Below, piece by piece: positions 49,101-57,282 of a stretch of 64,000 nucleotides of DNA. A program made the translations under genes and the position numbers. Every line of letters begins with the position of its first letter. Positions within the stretch are counted from its first letter, which is position 1. The notes beneath the pieces were generated by a model. The model was not told where the DNA came from. It saw only the letters and a program-made list of their open reading frames with translations, and ran no database searches. This DNA comes from a bacterium (GTDB lineage: Bacteria; Bacillota; Bacilli; Lactobacillales; Streptococcaceae), in the NCBI GenBank assembly GCA_905221235.1, contig CAJNCJ010000006.1, positions 1-64,000 of the forward strand, read 5' to 3'.

Positions 49101-50663
49101 CTATTCCCACTCAACTGTTGCAGGTGGTTTACTTGTAATATCATAGACGATGCGGTTAACGTGGTCCACTTCGTTTACGATACGTACTGAGATTTTTTGT
49201 AGGACATCCCAAGGAATTTTGGCGAAGTCAGCAGTCATACCATCAATAGAGGTGATAGCACGGATTGCAATCGTGTAGTCATACGTACGACCGTCCCCCA
49301 TAACACCAACTGAACGAACACCTGTATTAACTGTGAAGTATTGCCAAATATCGCGGTCAAGACCAGCTTTGGCAATTTCTTCACGAAGGATAGCATCTGA
49401 TTCACGAACGGTTTCAAGTTTCTCTTCAGTGATTTCACCCATGACACGGATAGCAAGACCTGGTCCTGGGAATGGTTGGCGCCATACGATGTGGTCTGGC
49501 ATACCAAGCTCTGTACCAAGGGCACGAACCTCATCTTTATAAAGAGTGTTAAGTGGTTCAATCAATTCAAACTGCATGTCTTCTGGAAGACCACCAACGT
49601 TGTGGTGTGACTTGATCGTCTGAGCTGTATCCGTACCAGACTCAATCACGTCCGTATAAAGAGTTCCTTGAGCAAGGAATTTTACATCTTTGAGCTTGCT
49701 TGCTTCGTCATCAAAGACATAGACAAATTCGTTACCAATGATTTTACGTTTTTGTTCAGGGTCAGAAACGCCAGCAAGTTTGTCAAGGAAACGTTTTGCA
49801 GCATCTGCTTTGACGATATTCAAACCAAACTTACCACCAAGCATGTCCATAACTTGATCCGCTTCTCCTTTACGAAGAAGACCGTGGTCTACAAAGATAC
49901 AGATCAATTGATCGCCAATCGCTTTTTGGAGAAGAACCCCAACGACAGATGAGTCAACACCACCTGAAAGGCCAAGAAGGACACGTTTATCACCGACTGT
50001 TTCACGGATTTTTTGGATCTGCATGTCGATGAAATTATCCATCGACCAGTCGCCTTTAGCCTTACAGATGTTAAGGGCAAAGTTACGAAGGATATCATTT
50101 CCGTATACAGAATGACGAACTTCTGGGTGGAATTGGATACCGTAAATGTGTTTATCTGGGTTTTCAATGGCTGCGTATGGACAGTCAGCTGATGTACCAG
50201 TACGAACGAAATCAGCAGGAATTTCAGTAACTGCATCACCATGACTCATCAAAACAGTCTGTTCATCAGGTGTTGATTCAAAAAGAGCTGATGGTGTGTG
50301 AGTTAGAGTTGATTGACCATATTCACGATTTCCAGCGTCACCTGCAGGGACAACTTTTCCTCCAAGTTTATGGGTCAATAACTGCATACCGTAGCAGATC
50401 CCCAAAATAGGGATACCTAGTTCGAAGATTTCTGGGTCAATATCAAATGAACCATCTTCGTATACAGAGTTTGGTCCGCCTGAAAGGATAATTCCTACAG
50501 GATTGATTTTACGAACTTCAGCAGCTGAAATTTTATGGCTTTTTAGTTCTGAAAAAACACCAATCTCACGGATACGGCGTGAAATCAGCTGGTTGTACTG
50601 GCTACCATAGTCCAATACGATGATTTTTTCTACATCTTGCAAATCAGTTGAAATGTTGCTCAT
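49101..50663 (-). CDS. guaA: GMP synthase (glutamine-hydrolysing)
   Basis: Aminates XMP to GMP. 520 residues: class I glutamine amidotransferase domain with nucleophile Cys in GICYGMQLL and downstream His in QFHPEVRH, then the PP-loop ATP pyrophosphatase domain with [12 protein letters not shown] and the C-terminal dimerisation domain ending KPPATVEWE. Single gene with own promoter and terminator, divergent from the GntR gene. Confidence 0.97.
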   Translation of the reverse strand: MSNISTDLQDVEKIIVLDYGSQYNQLISRRIREIGVFSELKSHKISAAEVRKINPVGIILSGGPNSVYEDGSFDIDPEIFELGIPILGICYGMQLLTHKLGGKVVPAGDAGNREYGQSTLTHTPSALFESTPDEQTVLMSHGDAVTEIPADFVRTGTSADCPYAAIENPDKHIYGIQFHPEVRHSVYGNDILRNFALNICKAKGDWSMDNFIDMQIQKIRETVGDKRVLLGLSGGVDSSVVGVLLQKAIGDQLICIFVDHGLLRKGEADQVMDMLGGKFGLNIVKADAAKRFLDKLAGVSDPEQKRKIIGNEFVYVFDDEASKLKDVKFLAQGTLYTDVIESGTDTAQTIKSHHNVGGLPEDMQFELIEPLNTLYKDEVRALGTELGMPDHIVWRQPFPGPGLAIRVMGEITEEKLETVRESDAILREEIAKAGLDRDIWQYFTVNTGVRSVGVMGDGRTYDYTIAIRAITSIDGMTADFAKIPWDVLQKISVRIVNEVDHVNRIVYDITSKPPATVEWE

Positions 50664-50699
50664 CTTTTTCCTTTCTCAAAAGAAATATCTTTTTTCAAT

Positions 50700-50729
50700 A
50701 TTCTATCACAAATAAGGGCGAATTACCAA
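50700..50729 (-). promoter_or_regulatory. guaA promoter
   Basis: TTGGTA (50724-50729), 18-bp spacer ending TGA, TAGAAT (50700-50705). Confidence 0.6.
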
Positions 50730-50745
50730 CTAAACAAGGCGAAGT

Positions 50746-50775
50746 TTGACTTTTTATAGTTTATTGGGGTACAAT
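50746..50775 (+). promoter_or_regulatory. GntR-family gene promoter
   Basis: TTGACT (50746-50751), 18-bp spacer, TACAAT (50770-50775). Divergent from the guaA promoter, only 17 bp apart, so a regulator bound here could affect both. Confidence 0.75.
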
Positions 50776-50804
50776 AGAGAAAAGATAGAAATGAAGTGAA
50801 AAAT

Positions 50805-51503
50805 ATGCTACCTGCTTATATGAAAATCCACGATCAGATTAAAAAGGATATTGACGAGCACCGTTGGGCCATTGGTGAGAGACTTCCCAGTGAACGAGAT
50901 TTAGCTGAGCAGTTTGCGGTTAGTCGCATGACCCTCCGCCAAGCCGTATCTCTATTAGTCGAAGAAGGCGTCTTAGAGCGTCGTGTAGGAAGCGGCACCT
51001 TTGTTTCTAGTACACGTGTACAAGAAAAGATGCGAGGGACAACTAGTTTTACTGAAATTGTTAAGTCTCAAGGTAAAGTTCCCTCTAGCCAGCTCATTTC
51101 CTACAGAAAAACTATTCCCAACGAGCAGGAAGTTGCCAAGCTAGGAATTTCTCCAACGGAGAATATTATCCGAATGGAGCGTGTCCGCTATGCTGACCAA
51201 GTTCCTCTGGTTTATGAAGTTGCTTCTATTCCTGAAAAATTCATTAAGGACTTTAAAAAAGAAGAAATCACCAGTCATTTCTTCCAAACCCTGCAAAAAC
51301 ACGGCTACCGTATTGGCAAATCACAGCAGACTATCTATGCTCGCCTCGCTAAGGAAAAGATTGCCCACTATTTGGAAGTTGAAAAAGGACATGCTATTCT
51401 TGGTTTGACTCAGGTTTCCTACCTAGAAGATGGGACAGCTTTTGAATACGTAAAAAGCCAATATGTAGGCGAACGATTTGAATTTTATCTTGAAAACAAT
51501 TAA
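50805..51503 (+). CDS. GntR-family transcriptional regulator (HutC/UTRA type)
   Basis: 232 residues. N-terminal winged helix (LPAYMKIHDQIKKDIDEHRW ... LPSERDLAEQFAVSRMTLRQAV), then a UTRA ligand-binding domain (about 80-225). Such regulators usually sense sugar phosphates or amino-sugar metabolites. The ATG at 50805 is favoured over GTG 50796 because GAAGTGA lies just before it. The stop codon TAA coincides with the first bases of a BOX element, so the insertion may have fixed the C-terminus. Target unknown; divergent from guaA. Confidence 0.88.
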   Translation: MLPAYMKIHDQIKKDIDEHRWAIGERLPSERDLAEQFAVSRMTLRQAVSLLVEEGVLERRVGSGTFVSSTRVQEKMRGTTSFTEIVKSQGKVPSSQLISYRKTIPNEQEVAKLGISPTENIIRMERVRYADQVPLVYEVASIPEKFIKDFKKEEITSHFFQTLQKHGYRIGKSQQTIYARLAKEKIAHYLEVEKGHAILGLTQVSYLEDGTAFEYVKSQYVGERFEFYLENN

Positions 51504-51662
51504 TACTCTTCGAAAATCTCTTCAAACCGCGTCAACGTCCATCTGCAACCTCAAAACAGTGTTTTGAGCTGACTTCGTCAGTTCTATCTACAACCTCAAA
51601 GCAGTGCTTTGAGCAACCTGCGGCTAGTTTCCTAGTTTGCTCTTTGATTTTCATTGAGTATA
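51502..51662 (+). repeat. BOX element 4 with deleted boxA
   Basis: Begins AATACTCTTCGAAAATC, but after CGTCAACGTC the sequence jumps to CATCTGCAACC, losing about 35 bp of boxA end and boxB start. Two boxB hairpins (ACAGTGTTTTGAG and GCAGTGCTTTGAG) and a complete boxC follow. Confidence 0.88.
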
Positions 51663-51675
51663 AAATACTACATAA

Positions 51676-51708
51676 AACCTCTCTGTCACAGACAAAGAGG
51701 TTTTTTTA
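51676..51708. terminator. Terminator between GntR gene and EamA gene
   Basis: AACCTCT-TGTC/GACA-AGAGGTT stem followed by TTTTTTT on plus and TTTTA on minus. Confidence 0.85.
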
Positions 51709-52602
51709 TTTTTCTAAGAGTAAATCTTTCAAAGAAATCAGAGTTACTGCAATTAAAATCATTGCCATTCCAAGAAAATCAATGGGATAAAATTGTTCAT
51801 TCATGATTAGGAAGGCAAAGAAAACCGCTGAAATTGGCTCAATTGAAGCTAGTAAACTTGACTTAACCGGTCCTATCAAACTGGTTCCTTTTAGAAAGGC
51901 TGTATAGGCAAAGACAGTCCCGATAAGGATAATGCCTGCAAAAGCAAGGATAAAATCAAGACTAGTCGGGATACTGGTCTGTAGAACCCCTGTAAAAGGA
52001 AGGGCGACCAAACCTGCTATCACCATTCCCACACCAATAACCAAGCTACTCCCCCACTTCTTGATCAAGGATATGGGCAAAATGATATACAGAGCATAAG
52101 TCAAGGCAGAAAAGAGACCCCAGAATAGGCCAGAAGGTGTAATGGATAACTGGTCCAGTTGTCCATGAGTTGCAATAAGGAAGGTTCCTCCGATAGCTAA
52201 TACAATGGAAATAATCTCTGCCAGGGTTGGTGCCACCTTATCCATAATACAGCTATAAATCAAAATCCCGACAGGGCAAACATACTGAAGCACTGTTGCT
52301 GTTCCTGCATTGGTTTCCTGAATTGCAGACAGATAAGCAAATTGGTTGAGGAAGAGGCCAATCAGTGCAAAAACGAGAAGTGACAGCAAACTCTTTCTGT
52401 CCTTTAAAAAGGCCAGCATTTTATCCTTTGCAGTAGCATAAGCCAAGAGCATGAGAATCCCACCAGCGATTAAAAGGCGCAAGTTGGTCAAGACCAGAGC
52501 CGAAATTCCGTGTGCCATCAGGTATTGACCGCTCGTTCCTGACAAGCCCCAAGCAATCCCAGCTACAACTGTTAGTAAAGTCCCTTTTAAAATATTTGAC
52601 AT
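51706..52602 (-). CDS. EamA/DMT-family transporter
   Basis: 298 residues from the ATG at 52602, with AAGGAG 4 nt upstream; the longer frame overlaps the upstream gene. About ten hydrophobic segments in two EamA repeats (LTVVAGIAWGLSGTSGQYL; SALTYALYIILPISLI). Likely export or import of small metabolites; substrate unknown. It follows the serine hydrolase gene by 8 bp and cppA-hydrolase-EamA form an operon. Confidence 0.86.
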   Translation of the reverse strand: MSNILKGTLLTVVAGIAWGLSGTSGQYLMAHGISALVLTNLRLLIAGGILMLLAYATAKDKMLAFLKDRKSLLSLLVFALIGLFLNQFAYLSAIQETNAGTATVLQYVCPVGILIYSCIMDKVAPTLAEIISIVLAIGGTFLIATHGQLDQLSITPSGLFWGLFSALTYALYIILPISLIKKWGSSLVIGVGMVIAGLVALPFTGVLQTSIPTSLDFILAFAGIILIGTVFAYTAFLKGTSLIGPVKSSLLASIEPISAVFFAFLIMNEQFYPIDFLGMAMILIAVTLISLKDLLLEK

Positions 52603-52610
52603 GTCTCTCC

Positions 52611-53546
52611 TTACTCTTCTTTGCGAATCAAGTCCATCACTTGATTGCGGTCTAATATCCACTGGGCTCGCTCATCCTTTTCATAGGTACGATTCGATAG
52701 GAAAATGACCGCTTCTTGTTTCTGACGATTCCACATGATAAAGGTACCTGTGTAACCCGTATGGTCTAGCCAATCTCCTTCCAAATTCCATGCCAAAGAT
52801 CGTTCCTTGTCATCTAAAGGAGAAAAATTTTGACTCAAATCTCTTGCAAAATCATCTGCTAAATAGTGTTCTAAAAAGATTTGTAAATCCTTTACAGTCG
52901 CAAACAAGCCAGCACTCCCAGCGTGTCTGCCCAGGAGACGAGCCTTAGGATCATGCACGATACCTGCCTCTACACCTATAACTGTTGGAACAGCACGCTC
53001 AACAGGCCCAAACTGGGTTTCATTCATTCCCCAAGGTTTCCAGACTTGCTCCTGTAAAATCACATCCAAGTCTTGATCGAAGATTCTTTCCAAAATAAAG
53101 CCCAACAGCAAAAAATGAACATCCGAATAAAGAAAGGCTGGCTGACTTCGTCTCTTGAGATGAAGCATCGCTTCCTTTAATTCAGAAGCTGTCAAAAGAT
53201 CACGATTGGGAATAAAAGGATCAAGATCCGTAGCGTGAGTTAAGAGTTGACGAATAGTAATATCTGGATAATCACTTTCAGGTAAAAAATCGGTTACCGG
53301 TCTGTCAATATCCAATTGACCTTTTTCCCACAAGAAGGTGAAAACGGTACCAACACCAACAACCTTGCTGACACTAGCTAGGTCGTAAGCTAGTCCTGCC
53401 TCTGTCTGCAAGCCATGCTCTGGATCACTCTGGCCTAGATAAAATTCCGTCCATTGATTGTCCTTAAAATACGCAAAAGAGGCTCCGGGATAAATCCCTG
53501 CCTCGATTTGTTCTTCTATTTTTTTAATAATCTTGGTCCACTTCAT
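52611..53546 (-). CDS. Serine hydrolase, beta-lactamase/PBP-like family
   Basis: 311 residues, no signal peptide, so probably cytosolic or cell-associated. Class C-like fold with the S-x-x-K nucleophile motif SVSK (Ser58-Lys61) in YDLASVSKVVGVG, a YSD segment in place of Y-x-N, and HTGYTGTF as the third-strand motif. The family includes esterases and D-amino-acid peptidases; resistance to beta-lactams is not implied. Overlaps cppA by 4 bp. Confidence 0.84.
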   Translation of the reverse strand: MKWTKIIKKIEEQIEAGIYPGASFAYFKDNQWTEFYLGQSDPEHGLQTEAGLAYDLASVSKVVGVGTVFTFLWEKGQLDIDRPVTDFLPESDYPDITIRQLLTHATDLDPFIPNRDLLTASELKEAMLHLKRRSQPAFLYSDVHFLLLGFILERIFDQDLDVILQEQVWKPWGMNETQFGPVERAVPTVIGVEAGIVHDPKARLLGRHAGSAGLFATVKDLQIFLEHYLADDFARDLSQNFSPLDDKERSLAWNLEGDWLDHTGYTGTFIMWNRQKQEAVIFLSNRTYEKDERAQWILDRNQVMDLIRKEE

Positions 53547-54268
53547 ACTTCTTCAAACCACAATTCAACATTATTTCTATCTTTTCCAAGGAAGAATTTT
53601 TCAGACTTAGGAATAAAATATTCGGTAGACTCAAACTTCTGGCGAAGACTTGCTATATCTAGTTCATTGACCAAGAACTTGAGCATAGATAAGTCCCAAG
53701 TAACCGTATTGTCCACAGTCAAATCTTGCCCCTGAGCTGGGATAAAATCAAGTGATGTCCCAATTTCAGATAGTTCCAAGAAACTTTCAATATCCGTTGG
53801 GAGGTGTAATTCCATAGAAATCTCAAATTTACTCAAAGAAATTGATTCCAAATTTGTTTGAAATTCAGGTTTTTCTCCTACTTCTACTAGACTTGCTCTA
53901 TCATCTTCTGCGTGAATCAAAATCAAATCATCTTCTGGCGAGTAAATTTCAAAAGCGTAGCCATTTTGACCTTTATATAATTGATGAATCGAATCTGTTT
54001 TTGATAAGAGTCCTTCAATTTCCAAGGGATTTTCCACCTTGACAATCAATCTAGCCAGTTTTTTTCTTCCCTCTACCTTACGAGTACGCATACTCGGAGC
54101 TTCTTCTAAAACCAGCTTTTCAAGACCTGATTGATCCCCTAGTGACAAAAAAGCTGATTCCTCTAACAAGGCCTTCATTCCAAGGGTTTCAATATAAAAT
54201 GTTTCATTTAATTTTCTATTATTAACTTTTAAAGTAGGAATAATCCGTACAATCTGATTTACATTCAT
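53543..54268 (-). CDS. cppA: CppA family protein (VOC-fold)
   Basis: 241 residues from the ATG at 54268, which has GGAGG 6 nt upstream. Glyoxalase/VOC-like N-terminal domain (IPTLKVNNRKLNETFYIETLGMKALLEES) and a CppA C-terminal domain (DLSMLKFLVNELDIASLRQKFE). Pneumococcal CppA was reported as a C3-degrading proteinase, but the fold suggests another biochemical role, so that function is uncertain. First gene of the three-gene operon. Confidence 0.83.
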   Translation of the reverse strand: MNVNQIVRIIPTLKVNNRKLNETFYIETLGMKALLEESAFLSLGDQSGLEKLVLEEAPSMRTRKVEGRKKLARLIVKVENPLEIEGLLSKTDSIHQLYKGQNGYAFEIYSPEDDLILIHAEDDRASLVEVGEKPEFQTNLESISLSKFEISMELHLPTDIESFLELSEIGTSLDFIPAQGQDLTVDNTVTWDLSMLKFLVNELDIASLRQKFESTEYFIPKSEKFFLGKDRNNVELWFEEV

Positions 54269-54288
54269 AAATTCCTCCGTCACTTTTT

Positions 54289-54317
54289 ATTTTATAGGAT
54301 TTTAGAATTTTTTACAA
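54289..54317 (-). promoter_or_regulatory. cppA operon promoter
   Basis: TTGTAA (54312-54317), 17-bp spacer, TAAAAT (54289-54294). From here to the BOX at 54467 I see nothing else. Confidence 0.65.
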
Positions 54318-54466
54318 GATATTATGCTCAAATTCACCAATTTTCACCCCATTAAAAATTTTTCTTCAAAATTCTGGCCCAAAACTCCATTTTTAGGAAA
54401 AATACAAAAGTCAAAAAGCAGACCAGGAGACTTGTTTTCTACAATTCAAAATACTTATTTTAGATT

Positions 54467-54665
54467 TATACTCAATAAAAATCAAAGAGCAAACTAGAAA
54501 GCTAGCAGCAGGCTGCTCAAAGCAGTGCTTTGAGGTGGTAGATAAGACTGACGAAGTCAGCTCAAAACACTGTTTTGAGGTTGTGGATAGAACTGACGAA
54601 GTCAGTAACCATATCTACGACAAGCCGACGCTGACGTGGTTTGAAGAGATTTTTGAAGAGTATTA
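54467..54665 (-). repeat. BOX element 5 (A-B-B-C, minus orientation)
   Basis: Plus strand runs from TATACTCAATAAAAATC through two boxB units (GCAGTGCTTTGAG and ACACTGTTTTGAG) to boxA (AAGCCGACGCTGACG) and TTTTTGAAGAGTATTA. It lies downstream of lly. Confidence 0.92.
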
Positions 54666-54704
54666 GGATAAAACTGGAACGCTAATTAATGGATTGATAA
54701 GAAA

Positions 54705-54811
54705 TATAGTAGATTGAATATAAAACAGTACACTACGTATTCTAAAACATTTCTAGAAATTAATTTGACTTTCCTAAGCTCTCTGTTCATATCTTATTTC
54801 AATCCACTATA
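54705..54811. mobile_element. RUP-type element (107 bp)
   Basis: Terminal inverted repeats TAGTAGATTGAA and TTCAATCCACTA are flanked by TA on both sides; counted with both TA dinucleotides the unit is exactly 107 bp, the RUP length. RUPs are non-autonomous relatives of IS630-Spn1 that insert at TA. It sits between BOX 5 and the lly terminator. Confidence 0.82.
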
Positions 54812-54855
54812 ATTGACTATCTTTGTTGATTTTTGATTACGGAGGAGTATTAGAA

Positions 54856-54890
54856 ATAAAAAGAACCAGCTCTTAGAACTGATTCCTTTT
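54856..54890 (-). terminator. lly terminator
   Basis: On minus GAATCAGTTC/GAGCTGGTTC stem, followed by TTTTTATTT, 12 bp after the stop codon. Confidence 0.88.
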
Positions 54891-54902
54891 ACAAGTGAAA
54901 AA

Positions 54903-56954
54903 TTAGTTATTTTCAACTTTTTCATCGTATTTTGGTCTTAGTGTTGTACCTGAATTAATAATTGTACGTTTTTGAACAAGAGGAAGGTCTGTGCGATTAT
55001 AAACTGTACGCCAAGGTTCCCAAACAAGACCTGTTTTTTCTTGAATCTTCACGCGTATATTACGTACATTTCCTTTAAATTGAAGTTCAGTTTGGAAGCC
55101 AGCTGTTCTGTTTTTACCATTATCTTCCCATTGACGTGAGCGAATGCTTTCAACTCCATCCTTATCATAAGTTACTTCATCCCAGTAAACATAGTAACGA
55201 GCGATATAAGCTCCCTTATGGTGTAATTTGAGGTAACCATTTTTATATGAAGTCACTTTAGTTTCAATGTAGTCTGTATTGCTTTGAATTGTGGCTACTT
55301 GATTATCTTTCAAGAATGCAGTCTTATAAGAAATTGGAACAGCAGGGTTTTGTGTACTGAAAGTAGCTCCTTCTTGAATCAATTTCTTCAAATCTTCTAC
55401 TGTACCTGTCACAACACGCGCAGCGCCATCAGCATTTCCACCTACGATTGAAACGGTTACAGTTGTATTCTTCAAGACACGTGCCCATTCAGATTCTGGT
55501 TTAATAGGCACTCCTTTGATAACAGCATTGATGGCTGCTTTCAACTCTGTACTCTTGCTTGTTGTTTCAAATTTGACATACATTTGACGTCCGTATGAAA
55601 CGCTTGACACGTATACAGGAGGTGTTTTTTCATCAATTCCACGTGCTTTCAATTGATCAACCGTTACTCCTGGGGCAAATACATCTGATGGATTTTTTGG
55701 AGCATCAAAGTTAGCAGTATAGTAAATTTGTTTAAAATCAACAACTTCAACTTGTTTTTCACCCTTGTTTACAGCCTCAAAGTCAATTTTCAAATTAACA
55801 CCGACTTTTTCAAAATCACTTCCGAATTTTGCTTTCAATTGATTCATGCTGTAAGCAGAAGTTGATTCGTACTGCATACGTGCTGGAGCAGGATTTTTCG
55901 CAGCATATTTTTCATGCCAACGATTTAACAAGGTATTCACACCTTCCTGCATACCACTTGCAGTTGGATTAGCATCTACATAGCTATCTCCGCCTACCAT
56001 TCCTGGTAAATCAACACTTATTCTACCTTTGCTACGATCTAAACTAATTTGTTGTGGTTTATTTTCTAGGAGGTCTTGATTTGCTTTAAACAAAGCACCT
56101 AAGAAGATATCTCCGTTACCATTAATAGCAACATCCGCGGAACCATTAGAAAGGTTCTTCTTCACTTTTTCCACAACTACAAATTCATTTCCTTGTTGTT
56201 TTGTGCTTGTATTAGTGTAATTTTCTAACGCTTCGCCTTTTCTAGTTAAAATATTTAACTTATCATAATTTAAACCAAATAAATAGTTATTTAGTTCTGC
56301 AGTAAAGTCTGTTTTTGCTTTATTTTCTGTTTTAACTTTGTTTTCTGTTTTCTTACTTTCTACTACTTTTTCATCTTTTACAGAACGATATACTTCAACT
56401 TCTGCCAAGCTGAGAGGAGTTTTAGATTTATTTAATTCAATTTTTACATATCGTGCATTCACTCCTGAGAATTGAACATCAACTGTTGGTTGATTGTTTA
56501 AGCTATCGATGTGTTGACGAGTTACCTCATTTCCATCTTTATCCAATAAAATAACATCAAAATTAGATAAACGATTTGCTACATCTCCATCTCCACGATT
56601 GTAAATACGAACAGTTCCTACTGATTCTTCTTTCTCTAAATCAACTTTCCACCAAGAATGGTCTTGAAAATCTGTATGGGTAACAGAACGGTGACTCCAT
56701 GCGTTATCACGATTGCCGTCAACTGCTCTAGAAGCATCTCCTCCATAAGCAATTGAACTCTGACTTGCAGGTTTATGAGCAGCAATATTTTCACCAGCAA
56801 CTGCAACTACGCTTGGCTCTGTCGCTTTTACTACATTTGATTGAAAAATTAGTCCAGAACCTAGTAAAAATGTTGCAATGGCAACGCCACATACTCCAAC
56901 GCTACGTTTACGAATAGAAAAACGAAATCCTTTATCTTGTTTGTTTTGAGACAT
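54903..56954 (-). CDS. lly: Lectinolysin: F-type lectin fused to cholesterol-dependent cytolysin
   Basis: 683-residue secreted pore-forming toxin. Signal peptide with an FSIRKRSVGVCGVAI segment (YSIRK-like), cleavage near residue 44. Residues 50-191 are an F-type (F5/8C) fucolectin; His93 and RGD (120-122) follow the family motif, but five rather than four residues precede Arg128. A repeated KTENK linker (202-215) leads to the cytolysin (about 219-683). Domain 4 has the CD59-binding signature Y588-x-Y590-x14-R605-S606, the variant undecapeptide EKTGLVWEPWR (639-649) with Pro647, and the cholesterol Thr671-Leu672 pair. The lectin fusion distinguishes it from pneumolysin and mitilysin. Predicted human-CD59-specific cytolysin. 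Confidence 0.95.
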   Translation of the reverse strand: MSQNKQDKGFRFSIRKRSVGVCGVAIATFLLGSGLIFQSNVVKATEPSVVAVAGENIAAHKPASQSSIAYGGDASRAVDGNRDNAWSHRSVTHTDFQDHSWWKVDLEKEESVGTVRIYNRGDGDVANRLSNFDVILLDKDGNEVTRQHIDSLNNQPTVDVQFSGVNARYVKIELNKSKTPLSLAEVEVYRSVKDEKVVESKKTENKVKTENKAKTDFTAELNNYLFGLNYDKLNILTRKGEALENYTNTSTKQQGNEFVVVEKVKKNLSNGSADVAINGNGDIFLGALFKANQDLLENKPQQISLDRSKGRISVDLPGMVGGDSYVDANPTASGMQEGVNTLLNRWHEKYAAKNPAPARMQYESTSAYSMNQLKAKFGSDFEKVGVNLKIDFEAVNKGEKQVEVVDFKQIYYTANFDAPKNPSDVFAPGVTVDQLKARGIDEKTPPVYVSSVSYGRQMYVKFETTSKSTELKAAINAVIKGVPIKPESEWARVLKNTTVTVSIVGGNADGAARVVTGTVEDLKKLIQEGATFSTQNPAVPISYKTAFLKDNQVATIQSNTDYIETKVTSYKNGYLKLHHKGAYIARYYVYWDEVTYDKDGVESIRSRQWEDNGKNRTAGFQTELQFKGNVRNIRVKIQEKTGLVWEPWRTVYNRTDLPLVQKRTIINSGTTLRPKYDEKVENN

Positions 56955-56972
56955 ACAAAACTCCTATATATA

Positions 56973-57011
56973 TTTGAACGAATTATTTCTTGAACGCGCT
57001 TTCTTGAAACG
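56973..57011. repeat. Three direct repeats in the lly leader
   Basis: TTGAACG (56974-56980), TTGAACG (56990-56996) and TTGAAACG (57004-57011) in one orientation, spaced 14-16 bp, between the promoter and the lly start. Confidence 0.6.
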
Positions 57012-57016
57012 ATATC

Positions 57017-57045
57017 AGTATAACATAAAAACATTATAGATGCAA
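57017..57045 (-). promoter_or_regulatory. lly promoter
   Basis: TTGCAT (57040-57045), 17-bp spacer, TATACT (57017-57022) with TGT before it as extended -10. Ribosome binding site ATAGGAG before the ATG. Confidence 0.75.
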
Positions 57046-57054
57046 TCGTTTTCT
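57040..57054. promoter_or_regulatory. cre site over the lly -35
   Basis: ATGCAATCGTTTTCT fits the CcpA consensus WTGNAANCGNWNNCW at all specified positions and overlaps the -35 hexamer completely, a geometry that favours repression. Confidence 0.7.
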
Positions 57055-57152
57055 TAAAAAATTATTATTTTTTATTAGCTCAACTTGTATAGTTGCTCAT
57101 ATGTTACTAATTTCACATTTAAATATCAGGTGGTCTATACCACTAAAAACAA

Positions 57153-57216
57153 GAAAACGAGCAGGCTAAGTCCCTATTAGTTGGGAATCAGCACTGTTCG
57201 TTTTTGTATATATAAT
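57153..57216. terminator. parC terminator (long hairpin)
   Basis: AAACGAGCAG/CTGTTCGTTT outer stem with an inner GCT-TCCC/GGGA-AGC stem; TTTTTG on plus, TTTTCTTGTTTTT on minus. A small GTGGT/ACCAC hairpin lies beside it at 57130-57143. Confidence 0.8.
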
Positions 57217-57282
57217 CAGATTTAACTCTTGAAATCTATAGATTGACAAATTTCTCAATGAAAAGCTTTTCATTGTTGTTTA

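Noticed and set aside
49904..50242. 112-codon minus frame within guaA
   Set aside because: Out-of-frame shadow of guaA with no start signals.
52611..53546. Beta-lactam resistance gene
   Set aside because: The protein has an SxxK motif but no signal peptide and no classical Y-x-N or KTG; it is a chromosomal serine hydrolase in an ordinary operon.
54903..56954. Pneumolysin or mitilysin
   Set aside because: Those lack a signal peptide and the N-terminal fucolectin and have the ECTGLAWEWWR undecapeptide; this protein differs in all three.
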